Under the pieces are notes generated by a model. The model was given only the letters and a program-made list of their open reading frames with translations. It was not told the DNA's origin and ran no database searches. A DNA stretch of 64,000 bases, taken from contig NZ_JAERJP010000008.1 of assembly GCF_018257575.1 (NCBI RefSeq), forward strand, positions 62,188 to 126,187, written 5' to 3'. This document shows positions 12,331 to 21,972 of the stretch, piece by piece. A program made the translations under genes and the position numbers. Origin of the DNA: Tatumella sp. JGM91 (lineage in GTDB: Bacteria > Pseudomonadota > Gammaproteobacteria > Enterobacterales > Enterobacteriaceae). The number at the start of each line of letters is the position of its first letter. The first letter of the stretch is position 1.

Positions 12331-12556
12331 GTTAACCCCTCACAGGTGACCGGGAATTTTAGTTATCTATGATGCCAGTACGGAGAAGGGCATCTTGTCA
12401 TTTTTACAGAAAATTACAGGCTGTTTTTGTGTAATTCCGTCATAAAATTTACTTTTCACGTTTCGGCAGTCAAAATCATCGTTTGTTTACTGTTGATCTT
12501 ACTTTTTACTGTGATGCAGTCAGGCTGTATTACGGGCTTTTGGCAAAGGAATTCCC

Positions 12557-13537
12557 ATGCTTGTCGCTATTGTTCTGCTGGTTCTCGGCTTACTGTTGCT
12601 GGCCTATGGCGCAGACCGTCTTGTTTTTAGCGCATCTATTCTTTGCCGGACGCTGGGGATCCCGCCCCTGATAATCGGGATGACTGTCGTCGGTATCGGC
12701 ACCTCATTACCGGAAATCATACTTTCACTGTCCGCCGCACAGCATGGTCAGCGGGATTTTGCCGTGGGGATCGCTCTCGGGTCAAATATCACTAATATAT
12801 TATTGATCCTCGGCGGTGCCGCATTACTCCATCCTCTGAAAATACACTCTGCTCTGCTGCGCCGTGAACTGCCACTGATGTTACTGGTCACATTACTCAG
12901 CGGGTTATTATTAGCCGATAATATGCTGACCCGCACCGAAGGTGCCTGCCTGTTAGTCATGGCAGTGGTTTATCTGTGGGGTATTCTCCGTATCGCGGGC
13001 AAAACTCAGGCATCCACCGGAGACCAGCTGACACGCGAACAGGTCGCAGAATTACCCGGCGAAGATGCCGGTAATACAGTCGCTTTCCTCTGGCTTGGGG
13101 TCGCTCTGGTATTATTACCGGTCGCAACAGGGATGATCCTCGATAATGCGACAGTGGTCGGCGATTATCTGGGGATCAGTGAATTAGTGATGGCATTAAT
13201 TTTTATCTCCATCGGTACCAGCCTGCCCGAGCTTGCCACCGTTATTGCCGGTACTCTGAAAGGTGAAGGGGATATTGCCGTCGGCAACCTGTTGGGTGCT
13301 AACATTTATAATACCGCGATTGTCTTAGGGCTGCCGGCATTAGTCTCTCCCGGCAGTATCGACAGCAATGCATTCTCCCGTGATTACTGGATTATGCTGG
13401 GCGTCAGTACTGTTTTTGCGTTGATTTGCCTGAAGAAAAACCGGACTATCGGCAGGCTGACCGGCGCTGTTTTACTCTGCGGATTTTTTATCTGGGTCGC
13501 CATACTCTGGTTTTGCCCGATGATTAATGATTTTTAA
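12557..13537 (+). CDS. yrbG: YrbG, putative Na+/Ca2+ exchanger family protein
   Basis: Inner-membrane protein of 326 residues of the CaCA family, with ten or so predicted helices in two inverted halves. The alpha repeats are visible as VVGIGTSLPEIILSLSAA (N half) and FISIGTSLPELATVIAGT (C half), each followed by GNI/GAN stretches (ALGSNITNILLILG and LLGANIYNTAIVLG). Ion specificity is not established in E. coli. It stands ahead of kdsD by 14 bases, as in E. coli. Confidence 0.92.
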   Translation: MLVAIVLLVLGLLLLAYGADRLVFSASILCRTLGIPPLIIGMTVVGIGTSLPEIILSLSAAQHGQRDFAVGIALGSNITNILLILGGAALLHPLKIHSALLRRELPLMLLVTLLSGLLLADNMLTRTEGACLLVMAVVYLWGILRIAGKTQASTGDQLTREQVAELPGEDAGNTVAFLWLGVALVLLPVATGMILDNATVVGDYLGISELVMALIFISIGTSLPELATVIAGTLKGEGDIAVGNLLGANIYNTAIVLGLPALVSPGSIDSNAFSRDYWIMLGVSTVFALICLKKNRTIGRLTGAVLLCGFFIWVAILWFCPMINDF

Positions 13538-13551
13538 AAGGACGCGCTGAA

Positions 13552-14538
13552 ATGTCTGATCAATCACCCACTACCGGTTTTGATTTTAAGGAAGCAGGCA
13601 GGAAAGTTCTGCGTATCGAGCGTGAAGGTCTTGCGCAACTGGAACAATACATTAATGCAGACTTTTCCCGTGCCTGTGAAATACTATACCAGTGCCAGGG
13701 AAAAGTCGTCGTGATGGGGATGGGCAAGTCGGGCCATATTGCCCGCAAAATGGCTGCCACCTTTGCCAGTACCGGGACCCCGTCTTTCTTCGTTCATCCG
13801 GCCGAAGCCAGTCACGGTGACCTGGGGATGGTCGGCCGTGACGATGTGGTGATTGCTATTTCCAATAGTGGTGAGTCACATGAAATTCTGGCACTGATCC
13901 CGGTGATTAAGCGCCTCAATATCACCCTGATTTGTATCAGCAGCAGGCCGGAAAGTGCGATGGGAAAAGCAGCCGATTTGCACCTGACAGTCAAAGTTCC
14001 TGAGGAAGCCTGTCCGCTAGGGCTGGCCCCGACGACCAGCACTACCGCCACCCTGGTGATGGGTGATGCCCTGGCCGTCGCGTTGCTGGAAGCCAGGGGC
14101 TTTACCGCCGAAGATTTTGCGTTGTCTCATCCCGGCGGAGCTCTGGGGCGTAAACTGTTATTGCATGTCAGTGATGTGATGCATTCAGGAGACGAAATCC
14201 CCTGTGTGTCGCGCCATGCGACCCTGCGCGATGCCTTACTGGAAATTACCCGCAAAAAACTGGGTATGACAGTGATTACGGAAGACGATATGACCATTGC
14301 CGGTATTTTTACAGATGGTGACCTGCGGCGGGTCATTGATATGGATATTAATTTCCAGTCCACCCCGATTGCTGAGGTGATGACACCCGGCGGGATCCGC
14401 GTGCCAGCGACAATTCTGGCTGTCGATGCATTAAATATAATGCAAAACAAAAACATAACCTCACTGCTGGTTGCCGATAACAATCGTCTTGTGGGTGTGA
14501 TACATATGCACGATATGTTGCGTGCCGGTGTTGTCTGA
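13552..14538 (+). CDS. kdsD: D-arabinose 5-phosphate isomerase KdsD
   Basis: Converts ribulose 5-phosphate to arabinose 5-phosphate, the first step to Kdo of LPS. 328 residues: an SIS sugar isomerase domain (about 40-180; GMGKSGHIARKMAATFASTG, then SNSGES) and two CBS domains (about 205-325). Start ATG follows AAAAGGA. Ten or so bases later kdsC follows, so the operon probably runs yrbG-kdsD-kdsC-lptCAB. Confidence 0.96.
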   Translation: MSDQSPTTGFDFKEAGRKVLRIEREGLAQLEQYINADFSRACEILYQCQGKVVVMGMGKSGHIARKMAATFASTGTPSFFVHPAEASHGDLGMVGRDDVVIAISNSGESHEILALIPVIKRLNITLICISSRPESAMGKAADLHLTVKVPEEACPLGLAPTTSTTATLVMGDALAVALLEARGFTAEDFALSHPGGALGRKLLLHVSDVMHSGDEIPCVSRHATLRDALLEITRKKLGMTVITEDDMTIAGIFTDGDLRRVIDMDINFQSTPIAEVMTPGGIRVPATILAVDALNIMQNKNITSLLVADNNRLVGVIHMHDMLRAGVV

Positions 14539-14551
14539 GAGGGAAAGCGAG

Positions 14552-15115
14552 ATGAAAGATAAACTCCCCATTGATACATGCTACGGGCCTGTCAGCCCGC
14601 AGATCATGGCCAGTGCTGAAAAAATAAAATTACTGATTTGCGATGTCGATGGGGTAATGTCTGATGGCCTGATTTATATGGGAAATAATGGTGAAGAGCT
14701 GAAAGCATTTAACGTCCGTGATGGCTATGGTATTCGCTGTCTGTTAACCAATAATGTTGAAGTTGCTATTATCACCGGCAGAAAAGCCGGACTTCTGGAA
14801 GACCGCTGCCAGACGCTCGGCATCAGACATTTGTATCAGGGCCAGTCAGATAAGCTTTTGGCCTTTGCCGACCTTCTGGATAAACTGTCCCTCAGTCCGG
14901 AACAGGTTGCCTATATCGGGGATGACCTGATTGACTGGCCAGTAATGGAAAGATCAGGACTCAGTGTGTCGGTCGCTGATGCCCATCCGTTGTTAATTCA
15001 GCGTGCCGATTACGTCACCCGTATTAATGGCGGACGTGGTGCGGTGCGTGAGATTTGTGATGTTATTTTAATGGCACAAAATAAATTTGAGGATGCCAAA
15101 GGGTTATCAATATGA
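14552..15115 (+). CDS. kdsC: Kdo 8-phosphate phosphatase KdsC
   Basis: HAD-superfamily phosphatase (187 residues) that dephosphorylates Kdo-8-phosphate. Catalytic DVDGVMSDG is at about 34-42 after LLIC, and the metal-binding GDDLIDWPVM lies near 128-137. The ATG at 14552 is preceded by GAGAGGGAAAG; an in-frame start 30 bases upstream overlaps kdsD and is rejected. The stop overlaps the lptC start (ATGA). Confidence 0.96.
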   Translation: MKDKLPIDTCYGPVSPQIMASAEKIKLLICDVDGVMSDGLIYMGNNGEELKAFNVRDGYGIRCLLTNNVEVAIITGRKAGLLEDRCQTLGIRHLYQGQSDKLLAFADLLDKLSLSPEQVAYIGDDLIDWPVMERSGLSVSVADAHPLLIQRADYVTRINGGRGAVREICDVILMAQNKFEDAKGLSI

Positions 15116-15684
15116 GTACAAGCAGGCGCTGGATTACCCTTCTGCTGGCAATTATTGCGGTAGTACTGATTGGCTGGAACCTGACAAACCAGGATACCCC
15201 GCCTTCTTCGGTGGTGCAGGACGATCAGAGTCCGACCTATACCATCGCTACCTCTGACACTGTGGCCTACAACCCGGAAGGCGGGCTGGCATATAAGCTC
15301 GATTCCGACAAAGTGTCATATTTTGATACCCCGCAGGTCAGCTGGTTCGATAATCCGGTGATGACCACTTACGATCAGCAAAAAGCCCCTGCCTGGTCGG
15401 TAAAAGCAGATAAAGCAAAATTAACTAAAAACCGGATGCTGTATCTTTATGGTCATGTTGAAGTTAACGCCCTGAATGCAGATGCAAAGATTGAACGTAT
15501 CATTACAGATAATGCGCAGGTGAATCTGGTCACTCAGGATGTTACCTCTGATGACCAGGTCACCTTGTATGGTCAGGGGTTCCAGTCCACCGGAATGAAA
15601 TTACGTGGCAATTTACGGGCCAAAACCGCCGAATTAATTGAAAAGGTCAAAACCGATTATGAAATTCAAAACCAAAAAAAATAG
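15112..15684 (+). CDS. lptC: LPS export protein LptC
   Basis: Bitopic inner-membrane protein of 190 residues that receives LPS from LptB2FG and passes it to LptA. One N-terminal transmembrane segment (about 6-25, WITLLLAIIAVVLIGW) is followed by a periplasmic beta-jellyroll with SDKVSYFDTPQVSWF and LYGHVEVNAL. Overlaps kdsC upstream by four bases and lptA downstream by 26. Confidence 0.95.
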   Translation: MSTSRRWITLLLAIIAVVLIGWNLTNQDTPPSSVVQDDQSPTYTIATSDTVAYNPEGGLAYKLDSDKVSYFDTPQVSWFDNPVMTTYDQQKAPAWSVKADKAKLTKNRMLYLYGHVEVNALNADAKIERIITDNAQVNLVTQDVTSDDQVTLYGQGFQSTGMKLRGNLRAKTAELIEKVKTDYEIQNQKK

Positions 15685-16210
15685 CTTCAGGTTGCTGGTG
15701 CTGGCAACACTCCTGAGCTGTAGCCTGCCCGCGCTGGCTCTGACTGGTGACTCGGATAAACCCGTAAACATTACCTCAGAAAACCAGTCTATGGATATGC
15801 AGGGCAATGTCGCCACGTTCACCGGTAATGTCATTATCACTCAGGGCTCCATCAAAATTACGGCGGACAAAGTCGTAGTCACCCGGCCAGGCGGAGACAG
15901 TCAGAAGACACTGGTCGATGCTTTCGGCTCCCCGGCAACTTTCTACCAGATGCAGGATAACGGCAAACCGGTCAAAGGCCGCGCCAGCAAACTGCATTAC
16001 GACCTGGCAAAAGACCTGGTTGAACTTACCGGTAATGCCTATATCGAACAGCTGAACAGTAATATTAAAGGCGATCGAATTACCTATCTGGTGAAAGAAC
16101 AGAAAATGCAGGCCTACAGCCAGGGGCAGCAGAAACGGGTCACCACAACCCTGATGCCTTCTGAGTTGCAGAACAATAACACCACCGCACATCCTAAACA
16201 GAGTCAATAA
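15659..16210 (+). CDS. lptA: LPS transport periplasmic protein LptA
   Basis: Forms the periplasmic bridge carrying LPS from LptC to LptD. 183 residues with a signal peptide, probable cleavage after LPALA before LTGDSD. OstA-type beta-jellyroll: [20 protein letters not shown] and [16 protein letters not shown] are split over the core. The start at 15659 (MKFKT) lies inside the end of lptC; a start seven codons earlier is possible but lacks homology. Confidence 0.95.
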   Translation: MKFKTKKNSFRLLVLATLLSCSLPALALTGDSDKPVNITSENQSMDMQGNVATFTGNVIITQGSIKITADKVVVTRPGGDSQKTLVDAFGSPATFYQMQDNGKPVKGRASKLHYDLAKDLVELTGNAYIEQLNSNIKGDRITYLVKEQKMQAYSQGQQKRVTTTLMPSELQNNNTTAHPKQSQ

Positions 16211-16215
16211 TCGTT

Positions 16216-16941
16216 ATGGCGACTTTAATTGCACAGAATCTGGCGAAAGCTTACAAAGGGCGGCGGGTCGTTGAAGATGTCAGCCTGGAAGTGAAGTCAG
16301 GCGAGATTGTCGGATTGCTCGGCCCTAACGGAGCTGGTAAAACCACCACTTTTTACATGGTGGTTGGGATCGTACCGCGTGATGCCGGTAAGATTACTAT
16401 CGACAATGAAGATATCAGTCTGCTTCCGCTGCATGCCCGCGCGAGGCTCGGTATTGGTTACCTGCCACAGGAAGCTTCTATTTTCCGGCGGTTAAGTGTG
16501 TACGATAACCTGATGGCCGTGCTGCAAATCCGTAAGGATCTGAATGCACAACAACGGGCTGATCGCGCCAATGAACTTATGGAAGAATTTCATATTGAAC
16601 ATTTGCGTGACAGTATGGGACAGGCTCTCTCCGGGGGGGAACGACGCAGAGTGGAGATTGCCAGAGCTCTGGCAGCAAACCCTAAGTTTATTCTGCTGGA
16701 TGAACCTTTTGCCGGTGTTGACCCGATTTCGGTCATTGATATCAAAAAGATTATTGAGCACCTGCGGGACAGCGGCCTCGGGGTACTGATTACGGACCAT
16801 AATGTCCGTGAAACCCTTGCAGTCTGTGAACGCGCCTATATTGTCAGCCAGGGTAAACTGATCGCTCACGGTACTCCGGGTGAAATTCTGGCAGATGAAC
16901 ATGTAAAACGTGTTTATCTGGGTGAAGAGTTCCGGCTCTGA
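16216..16941 (+). CDS. lptB: LPS export ATPase LptB
   Basis: ABC ATPase of 241 residues that drives LPS extraction by LptFG. Walker [10 protein letters not shown] (36-44), Q-loop LPQEASIF, signature [15 protein letters not shown], Walker [14 protein letters not shown] and switch His in ITDHNVRET. Five bases after lptA; rpoN starts 51 bases later without a clear terminator between. Confidence 0.97.
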   Translation: MATLIAQNLAKAYKGRRVVEDVSLEVKSGEIVGLLGPNGAGKTTTFYMVVGIVPRDAGKITIDNEDISLLPLHARARLGIGYLPQEASIFRRLSVYDNLMAVLQIRKDLNAQQRADRANELMEEFHIEHLRDSMGQALSGGERRRVEIARALAANPKFILLDEPFAGVDPISVIDIKKIIEHLRDSGLGVLITDHNVRETLAVCERAYIVSQGKLIAHGTPGEILADEHVKRVYLGEEFRL

Positions 16942-16992
16942 CTCTGTTAATGTGTTCTTATTGAATTTTTTTCGGGAAATGCACTTCTTACT

Positions 16993-18426
16993 ATGAAGCA
17001 AAGTTTGCAATTCAGGCTCAGCCAACAACTGGCAATGACCCCCCAGTTGCAACAGGCGATACGACTGTTGCAGCTTTCCACGCATGAGTTACAACAGGAA
17101 TTGCAGGTCGCGCTGGAAAGTAATCCCTTGCTGGACCAGGCTGAGTTACTTAATGAAGTTGATTCTGAGGAGTCGGGTGAAACCGCTTCTCTGGATACCC
17201 GCGAAGCATTAGAACAAAAAGAGATGCCGGAAGAATTACCTCTGGATGCCACCTGGGATGAAATTTATACCGCCGGTACGCCTTCAGGTACCGGCACCGA
17301 TTATCAGGATGATGAACTGCCCGTTTACCAGGGTGAAACCACCCAGTCACTGCAGGATTACCTGATGTGGCAGGCCGAACTGACCCCGTTCAGTGATACG
17401 GACCGGGCAATAGCAACATCGATTATCGATGCCATTGATAACACCGGTTACCTGACAGTTCCGCTTGAGGATATTCTCGAGAGTATTGGCGATGACGAAC
17501 TCAGTCTGGAAGAAGTGGAAGCCGTTCTGAAACGGGTCCAGCACTTTGACCCTGTCGGTGCAGGTGCCCGTGATTTAAAAGACTGTCTGCTGGTTCAGCT
17601 GTCACAATTCAGTCCTGATACACCGATGCTGGAAGAAGCCCGTCTGATTATCAGCCAGCATCTGGACTTACTGGCGAGTCACGATTTCCGCAGTCTGATG
17701 CGTGTTACTCGCCTGAAAGATGATGTGCTGAAACAAGCCATGTTACTGATTCAGTCTCTGGATCCCCGCCCCGGCCAGTCAATTAATACGGGTGACTCCG
17801 AATACGTTATTCCTGATGTACTGGTGCGCAAAGTTGCCAATCGCTGGGCGGTCGAACTGAATACGGACAGTCTGCCAAAACTAAGAATCAATCAGCATTA
17901 TGCAGCAATGAGTGGTGGCGCCAGAAATGACAGCGATAACCAGTTTATCCGCAGTAATTTGCAGGAAGCCCGCTGGCTGATCAAAAGCCTTGAAAGCCGT
18001 AACGATACTCTATTGCGGGTATCACGCTGTATCGTGGAGCAACAGCAGGCATTTTTCGAGCAGGGTGAAGAATATATGCGGCCAATGGTTCTGGCTGATA
18101 TTGCCCGGGCCGTGGAGATGCATGAATCAACGATTTCCCGGGTTACGACCCAAAAGTATCTGCACAGTCCGCGCGGTATTTTCGAACTGAAATACTTTTT
18201 CTCCAGCCATGTCAGCACCGAAGGTGGCGGCGAAGCATCATCAACCGCTATCCGCGCGCTGGTAAAAAAATTAATCTCGTCAGAAAATCCGGTAAAACCC
18301 TTGAGTGACAGTAAACTCACCTCTATGTTATCGGAACAGGGTATTATGGTTGCGAGACGTACCGTCGCTAAATATCGTGAATCGTTATCTATTCCGCCAT
18401 CAAACCAGCGGAAACAGTTGCTTTGA
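16993..18426 (+). CDS. rpoN: RNA polymerase sigma-54 factor RpoN
   Basis: Alternative sigma factor for nitrogen and other enhancer-dependent genes; needs an AAA+ activator. 477 residues: Gln/Leu-rich region I (1-50, [17 protein letters not shown]), acidic region II (about 55-120), core-binding region, helix-turn-helix ([15 protein letters not shown]) and the RpoN box [10 protein letters not shown] at 454-463. In E. coli hpf follows directly; here 252 non-coding bases precede ptsN. Confidence 0.97.
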   Translation: MKQSLQFRLSQQLAMTPQLQQAIRLLQLSTHELQQELQVALESNPLLDQAELLNEVDSEESGETASLDTREALEQKEMPEELPLDATWDEIYTAGTPSGTGTDYQDDELPVYQGETTQSLQDYLMWQAELTPFSDTDRAIATSIIDAIDNTGYLTVPLEDILESIGDDELSLEEVEAVLKRVQHFDPVGAGARDLKDCLLVQLSQFSPDTPMLEEARLIISQHLDLLASHDFRSLMRVTRLKDDVLKQAMLLIQSLDPRPGQSINTGDSEYVIPDVLVRKVANRWAVELNTDSLPKLRINQHYAAMSGGARNDSDNQFIRSNLQEARWLIKSLESRNDTLLRVSRCIVEQQQAFFEQGEEYMRPMVLADIARAVEMHESTISRVTTQKYLHSPRGIFELKYFFSSHVSTEGGGEASSTAIRALVKKLISSENPVKPLSDSKLTSMLSEQGIMVARRTVAKYRESLSIPPSNQRKQLL

Positions 18427-18678
18427 TGCCCTGAAGCAGGGCTTATGCACTGGCAACAACAGTCATTGGCGGCGCCGGTTGACCCGCCCATGCAACAGAT
18501 GTGAAACGAGACAGGTTTTATATCGATGTATCCATAAAAAGAAAGCAGTTAACGCCAGCCTGCGGCTGCTTTCGTTCACTACCTAAGGTAACGGTCATTC
18601 GTTTCAGGGTTAACAGCCTGCGACAAATAACCGCCAGGCACCATGAAAATGGTCAGATAAACCGGCAAGCGAAATAAT
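18427..18678. other. Gap between rpoN and ptsN where hpf is expected
   Basis: No open frame resembling the hibernation factor Hpf (about 95 residues) is seen on either strand. Two hairpins are visible: GCCCTGAAGCAGGGC just after the rpoN stop (18428-18442) and GAAAGCAG / CTGCTTTC (18541-18548 with 18566-18573), which has an inner alternative CAGCC / GGCTG. Neither has a T-run. No clear promoter for ptsN was found. Confidence 0.6.
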
Positions 18679-19170
18679 ATGAATAGTGATCTGATACTTG
18701 AACTGAGTAATGTGCTTACTCCGGAATGCACCCGTAATAATGTGGATTGCCAGAGTAAAAAGCGTGCACTGGAGATCATCAGTGAACTGGCAGCAACACA
18801 GCTGAACCTGCCGCACCAGGCTATCTTTGAAACGATCCTCAACCGCGAAAGAATGGGGAGTACCGGTATCGGTAACGGTATTGCTATCCCGCACGGTAAG
18901 CTGGAAGAAGATACTCTGAGAACCATAGGTGTACTGATCCGGCTGGAACACCCTATTCCGTTTGATGCGGTCGATAATCAGCCAGTAGACCTGCTGTTCG
19001 CATTACTGGTGCCGGCAGATCAGTGCAAAACGCACTTACATACGTTATCTCAGGTCGCTAAACGCCTGGCCGACAAAACTGTCTGTCGCCGGTTACGGGC
19101 CGCACAGAGTGATCAGGAGCTGTTTAATATCATCATGGAACAGCCGGATAATACGGACGAAAAACAATAA
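18679..19170 (+). CDS. ptsN: Nitrogen-PTS regulatory protein PtsN (EIIA-Ntr)
   Basis: 163-residue EIIA domain; terminal acceptor of the nitrogen-related phosphotransfer chain EI-Ntr to NPr to EIIA-Ntr, which modulates K+ uptake and other systems. The phosphorylated histidine is His72 in GIAIPHGKLEE. The ATG at 18679 has only a weak ribosome binding site. Followed by rapZ after 42 bases. Confidence 0.95.
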   Translation: MNSDLILELSNVLTPECTRNNVDCQSKKRALEIISELAATQLNLPHQAIFETILNRERMGSTGIGNGIAIPHGKLEEDTLRTIGVLIRLEHPIPFDAVDNQPVDLLFALLVPADQCKTHLHTLSQVAKRLADKTVCRRLRAAQSDQELFNIIMEQPDNTDEKQ

Positions 19171-19212
19171 TAAATTAACCTGTACTGCAGGGATAATTAC
19201 GGGAGAAGGATC

Positions 19213-20067
19213 ATGGTACTGATGATCGTAAGTGGTCGTTCAGGGTCTGGAAAATCTGTTGCACTCAGGGCCCTGGAAGATATGGGCTTTTATTGTGTCG
19301 ACAATTTACCTGTCGATTTACTGCCGGAGCTGGCGAAATCGCTGGAGAAACGCAATATTTCTGCCGCAGTCAGTATTGATGTGCGTAATATGCCGGAATC
19401 TCCGGAAATTTTTGAAGATGCATTTAACCGCCTGTCAGCACAATTTTCTCCGCAGTTGTTGTTTCTTGATGCCGACCGAAATACTCTGATCCGCCGCTAC
19501 AGTGATACCCGCCGCCTGCACCCCCTTTCCAGTAAAAATCTATCCCTGGAAAGTGCCATTGACGAAGAGAGCGATCTGCTGGAACCCCTGCGTACCAGAG
19601 CAGACCTGATTATCGATACATCAGAAATGTCGGTACATGAACTGGCAGAAATGTTAAGAGCACGGTTATTGGGCAAACGGGAACGGGAGCTCACAATGGT
19701 ATTTGAATCCTTCGGGTTTAAATACGGTATCCCTATCGATGCTGACTATGTCTTCGATGTCCGCTTTTTGCCAAACCCGCACTGGGATCCTAAGTTACGT
19801 CCTCTGACAGGACTGGACCGCCCGGTCGCTGCGTTTCTTGATCGCCATACAGAAGTACACAATTTTATTTATCAGACCCGCAGCTATCTTGAACTATGGT
19901 TACCTATGCTGGAAACCAATAACCGCAGTTATCTGACGGTAGCTATTGGTTGTACCGGCGGGAAACATCGTTCTGTTTATATTGCCGAACAGCTGGCTGA
20001 TTATTTCCGTTCACGGGGAAAAAATGTTCAGTCACGCCATCGAACACTGGAAAAGAAAAAATCATGA
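19213..20067 (+). CDS. rapZ: RNase adapter protein RapZ
   Basis: RNA-binding adapter that recruits RNase E to sRNA GlmZ and so tunes glucosamine-6-phosphate synthase. 284 residues: Walker A GRSGSGKS (8-15), Walker B-like region, and the basic C-terminal domain with [14 protein letters not shown] and the positively charged tail [18 protein letters not shown]. The stop overlaps the npr start (ATGA). Confidence 0.96.
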   Translation: MVLMIVSGRSGSGKSVALRALEDMGFYCVDNLPVDLLPELAKSLEKRNISAAVSIDVRNMPESPEIFEDAFNRLSAQFSPQLLFLDADRNTLIRRYSDTRRLHPLSSKNLSLESAIDEESDLLEPLRTRADLIIDTSEMSVHELAEMLRARLLGKRERELTMVFESFGFKYGIPIDADYVFDVRFLPNPHWDPKLRPLTGLDRPVAAFLDRHTEVHNFIYQTRSYLELWLPMLETNNRSYLTVAIGCTGGKHRSVYIAEQLADYFRSRGKNVQSRHRTLEKKKS

Positions 20068-20336
20068 CGGTCAGACAATCAGTAGAAATCAGAAATAAGC
20101 TGGGTATGCATGCCCGCCCGGCAATGAAGTTATTCGAACTGGTACAAAGCTATGATGCCGAAGTGATCCTGCGTAATGAATCAGGTACTGAAGCTGATGC
20201 CAGCAGTGTCATCGCCCTGCTTATGCTGGATTCCGCCCAGGGCGGGCAAATTGAAGTTGAAGCCACTGGCCCCGGGGAGGCTGAAGTCCTTAAGGCTGTC
20301 ATTGAGTTATTTAATGCCGGTTTTGATGAAGATTAG
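20064..20336 (+). CDS. npr: Phosphocarrier protein NPr
   Basis: HPr-like carrier (90 residues) of the nitrogen PTS that passes phosphate from EI-Ntr to PtsN. His16 lies in [12 protein letters not shown]; the regulatory serine region [15 protein letters not shown] is present. Translationally coupled to rapZ. Convergent with mtgA; the 18-base gap holds GCGGGGGCCCGC, a short GC-rich palindrome. Confidence 0.96.
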   Translation: MTVRQSVEIRNKLGMHARPAMKLFELVQSYDAEVILRNESGTEADASSVIALLMLDSAQGGQIEVEATGPGEAEVLKAVIELFNAGFDED

Positions 20337-20354
20337 TTCGCGGGGGCCCGCAGA

Positions 20355-21077
20355 CTAGTACAGATGATATTTGTTCAGAAATTCAAGGCCACCCAACTGT
20401 CCCATCTGTTGTGAAATCCATTGCTGGCGTTCACGGGGGTACGCAGAAGGCGCACTGACGTGATAGACAATCGGATTAGGCAATACTGCCGCCAGTAATG
20501 CTGCCTGCTGCCGGGTGAGCTGACTGGCCGGTTTGTGAAAGTACGCCTGCGAAGCCGCTTCAACACCAAAAATTCCCGGACCAAACTCGGCAATATTCAG
20601 ATAGACGGTCAGTATCCTTTTTTTACTCCAGACCGTTTCAATACCCGCCGTCAGTATGGCTTCAAGCCCTTTACGCACCCAGCTGCGCCCATCCCAGAGA
20701 AACAGATTCTTAGCCGTTTGCTGAGAAAGTGTTGATGCTCCGCGCATTGATCCCCGCCCGGAACTGTCCAGCACCGACTGCAAGGCGCCGAAATAAAAGC
20801 CCCAATGGTTCGGGAACTTTTGGTCTTCGCCGGCAATCACTGCCAGTGGCATCCAGGGAGAGATATCCGCCATACTGACCCATGAAGAGCGGGCCCGGTA
20901 AGACAGGTTGCCGGACAATAATGCGCCGGCCTGGCGTTCCGCCATCACTGCAGAAAAGGGGACCGGTATCACCGAAAATAGCAGGATCCCCGCGACAGCA
21001 ATTACCATTATCCCTGACAGTAAGAAAAGCAGCTTACGTCTGACCCTGACCATTAGAGGATTATGCTGAGTTTTCAA
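20355..21077 (-). CDS. mtgA: Monofunctional peptidoglycan glycosyltransferase MtgA
   Basis: Inner-membrane-anchored GT51 enzyme that polymerises lipid II into glycan strands. 240 residues: one N-terminal membrane helix (about 16-36), then [11 protein letters not shown] with the catalytic glutamate, [17 protein letters not shown], and [15 protein letters not shown]. The TTG start at 21077 is chosen because it restores the E. coli N-terminal spacing before VRRKLL and has GGGG ten bases upstream; an ATG eight codons later is the alternative. Confidence 0.93.
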   Translation of the reverse strand: MKTQHNPLMVRVRRKLLFLLSGIMVIAVAGILLFSVIPVPFSAVMAERQAGALLSGNLSYRARSSWVSMADISPWMPLAVIAGEDQKFPNHWGFYFGALQSVLDSSGRGSMRGASTLSQQTAKNLFLWDGRSWVRKGLEAILTAGIETVWSKKRILTVYLNIAEFGPGIFGVEAASQAYFHKPASQLTRQQAALLAAVLPNPIVYHVSAPSAYPRERQQWISQQMGQLGGLEFLNKYHLY

Positions 21078-21177
21078 TTATTGTCCCCGGGGTACGTTCT
21101 GCGAGTGATTCCTCCTGCAGAGTAGCCCTGATTCAGATTTTTTCATAAATTTTTTAATCGTCTGCCGTCCGGATTAG

Positions 21178-21230
21178 GCTGCCTGCCGTGATAAAAACCC
21201 ACGTGAAAATGATATTTTTCAGGTGGCAGC
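21178..21230. repeat. Imperfect hairpin with two competing stems
   Basis: Outer arms GCTGCC (21178-21183) and GGCAGC (21225-21230). Inner arms CCAC-G-TGAAAA (21199-21209) and TTTTCA-G-GTGG (21216-21226) share two bases with the outer right arm. Possible RNA element upstream of mtgA, or chance. Confidence 0.4.
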
Positions 21231-21315
21231 CCTTGCCGTATCAGTGTTTCCGTGATTACAGGAATCGGTTCCATTAATATTCACCACGAAATAAAGTATA
21301 AATTTATCTTATGTA

Positions 21316-21329
21316 TTGATCTGCATCAA
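21316..21329. promoter_or_regulatory. FNR-type binding site
   Basis: TTGATCTGCATCAA matches the FNR consensus TTGAT-N4-ATCAA at all ten positions. On the plus strand TAACAT (21353-21358) would give a start about 42 bases from the site centre, the spacing of an FNR-activated class II promoter. No gene follows on that strand before arcZ. The site is also 240 bases upstream of mtgA on the other strand. Confidence 0.6.
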
Positions 21330-21831
21330 ATTTTACAAACAACCACTATAGTTAACATAAAAAAAACAATCCGCAGACTTTACAGAAATTACCGCCTGCC
21401 GCCACAACTATACTTAAGATAAATGCTTTCAGCCTGATAAATTTTCCTACAGACCTTTCTTTTATCACCGGACCGGATAGCCACGACTGCACCAATAGGT
21501 GACAGAAGCTGATCTGTATTCACAGAATACTTAGATTGTAATTATCTTACTTATTGTTTTTTTGTATAAATAAGACAATTTAGTATGAAAAGGAACGGCA
21601 ACAGGAAAAACACCTTTAAATATAGGGTTTTATTGGTTATTTTTTACTGTACTGGTAATTCGGCAGGCAGATACATACCGTGAAAATCCACAAGGGTCAC
21701 GGTGATTTTCCCGTCAATGGATGATTTGTAAACAGTAAGATTATCCACAATGAGAACATTTCAACTTCACAAATCTTAATGAATTGTAGCAAAGTGACCG
21801 CAGTTTTTGTTAAGGTAGCGGTGCTGAGAAA

Positions 21832-21952
21832 CCAATACCTGCTGCCGGCCGGGATACATCCCGATAACGATCACTTTTTAACCGGCAGAGTCACTGTTTC
21901 CCTGGTGTTGGCGCAATATTCGCGCACCCCGGTCTATCCGGGGTCATTTTTT
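21832..21952 (+). ncRNA. arcZ: Small regulatory RNA ArcZ
   Basis: The 3' half, from TTTCCCTGGTGTTGGCGCA at about 21897 on, is nearly identical to E. coli ArcZ, including the seed that pairs with rpoS and other mRNAs with Hfq, and the terminator: stem ACCCCGG (21926-21932) / CCGGGGT (21938-21944) with T6 at 21947-21952. It lies between the old elbB site and arcB and converges on arcB, as in E. coli. The 3' end is firm; the 5' end is set by analogy with the 121-base E. coli RNA and is uncertain by tens of bases, since the 5' half is poorly conserved. Confidence 0.88.
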
Positions 21953-21972
21953 CCGGCGATCTGCTCCTGCGA

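Larger units (their letters stand above)
21078..21831. other. Long non-coding gap between mtgA and arcZ
   Basis: E. coli has elbB here; nothing like it remains. The stretch is AT-rich and holds a perfect FNR-type palindrome (21316-21329), -10-like TATAGT and TAACAT at 21347-21358, a long imperfect hairpin (21178-21230), a compound inverted repeat at 21677-21710, and a possible 32-codon frame at 21585-21683. No standard terminator was found. Confidence 0.6.

Noticed and set aside
16492-17085. 197-codon frame antisense to lptB and rpoN
   Set aside because: Runs across two conserved genes in reverse and shows no family likeness.
18541-18573. Hairpin before ptsN as a rho-independent terminator
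   Set aside because: Stem is fair but no T-run follows on either strand.
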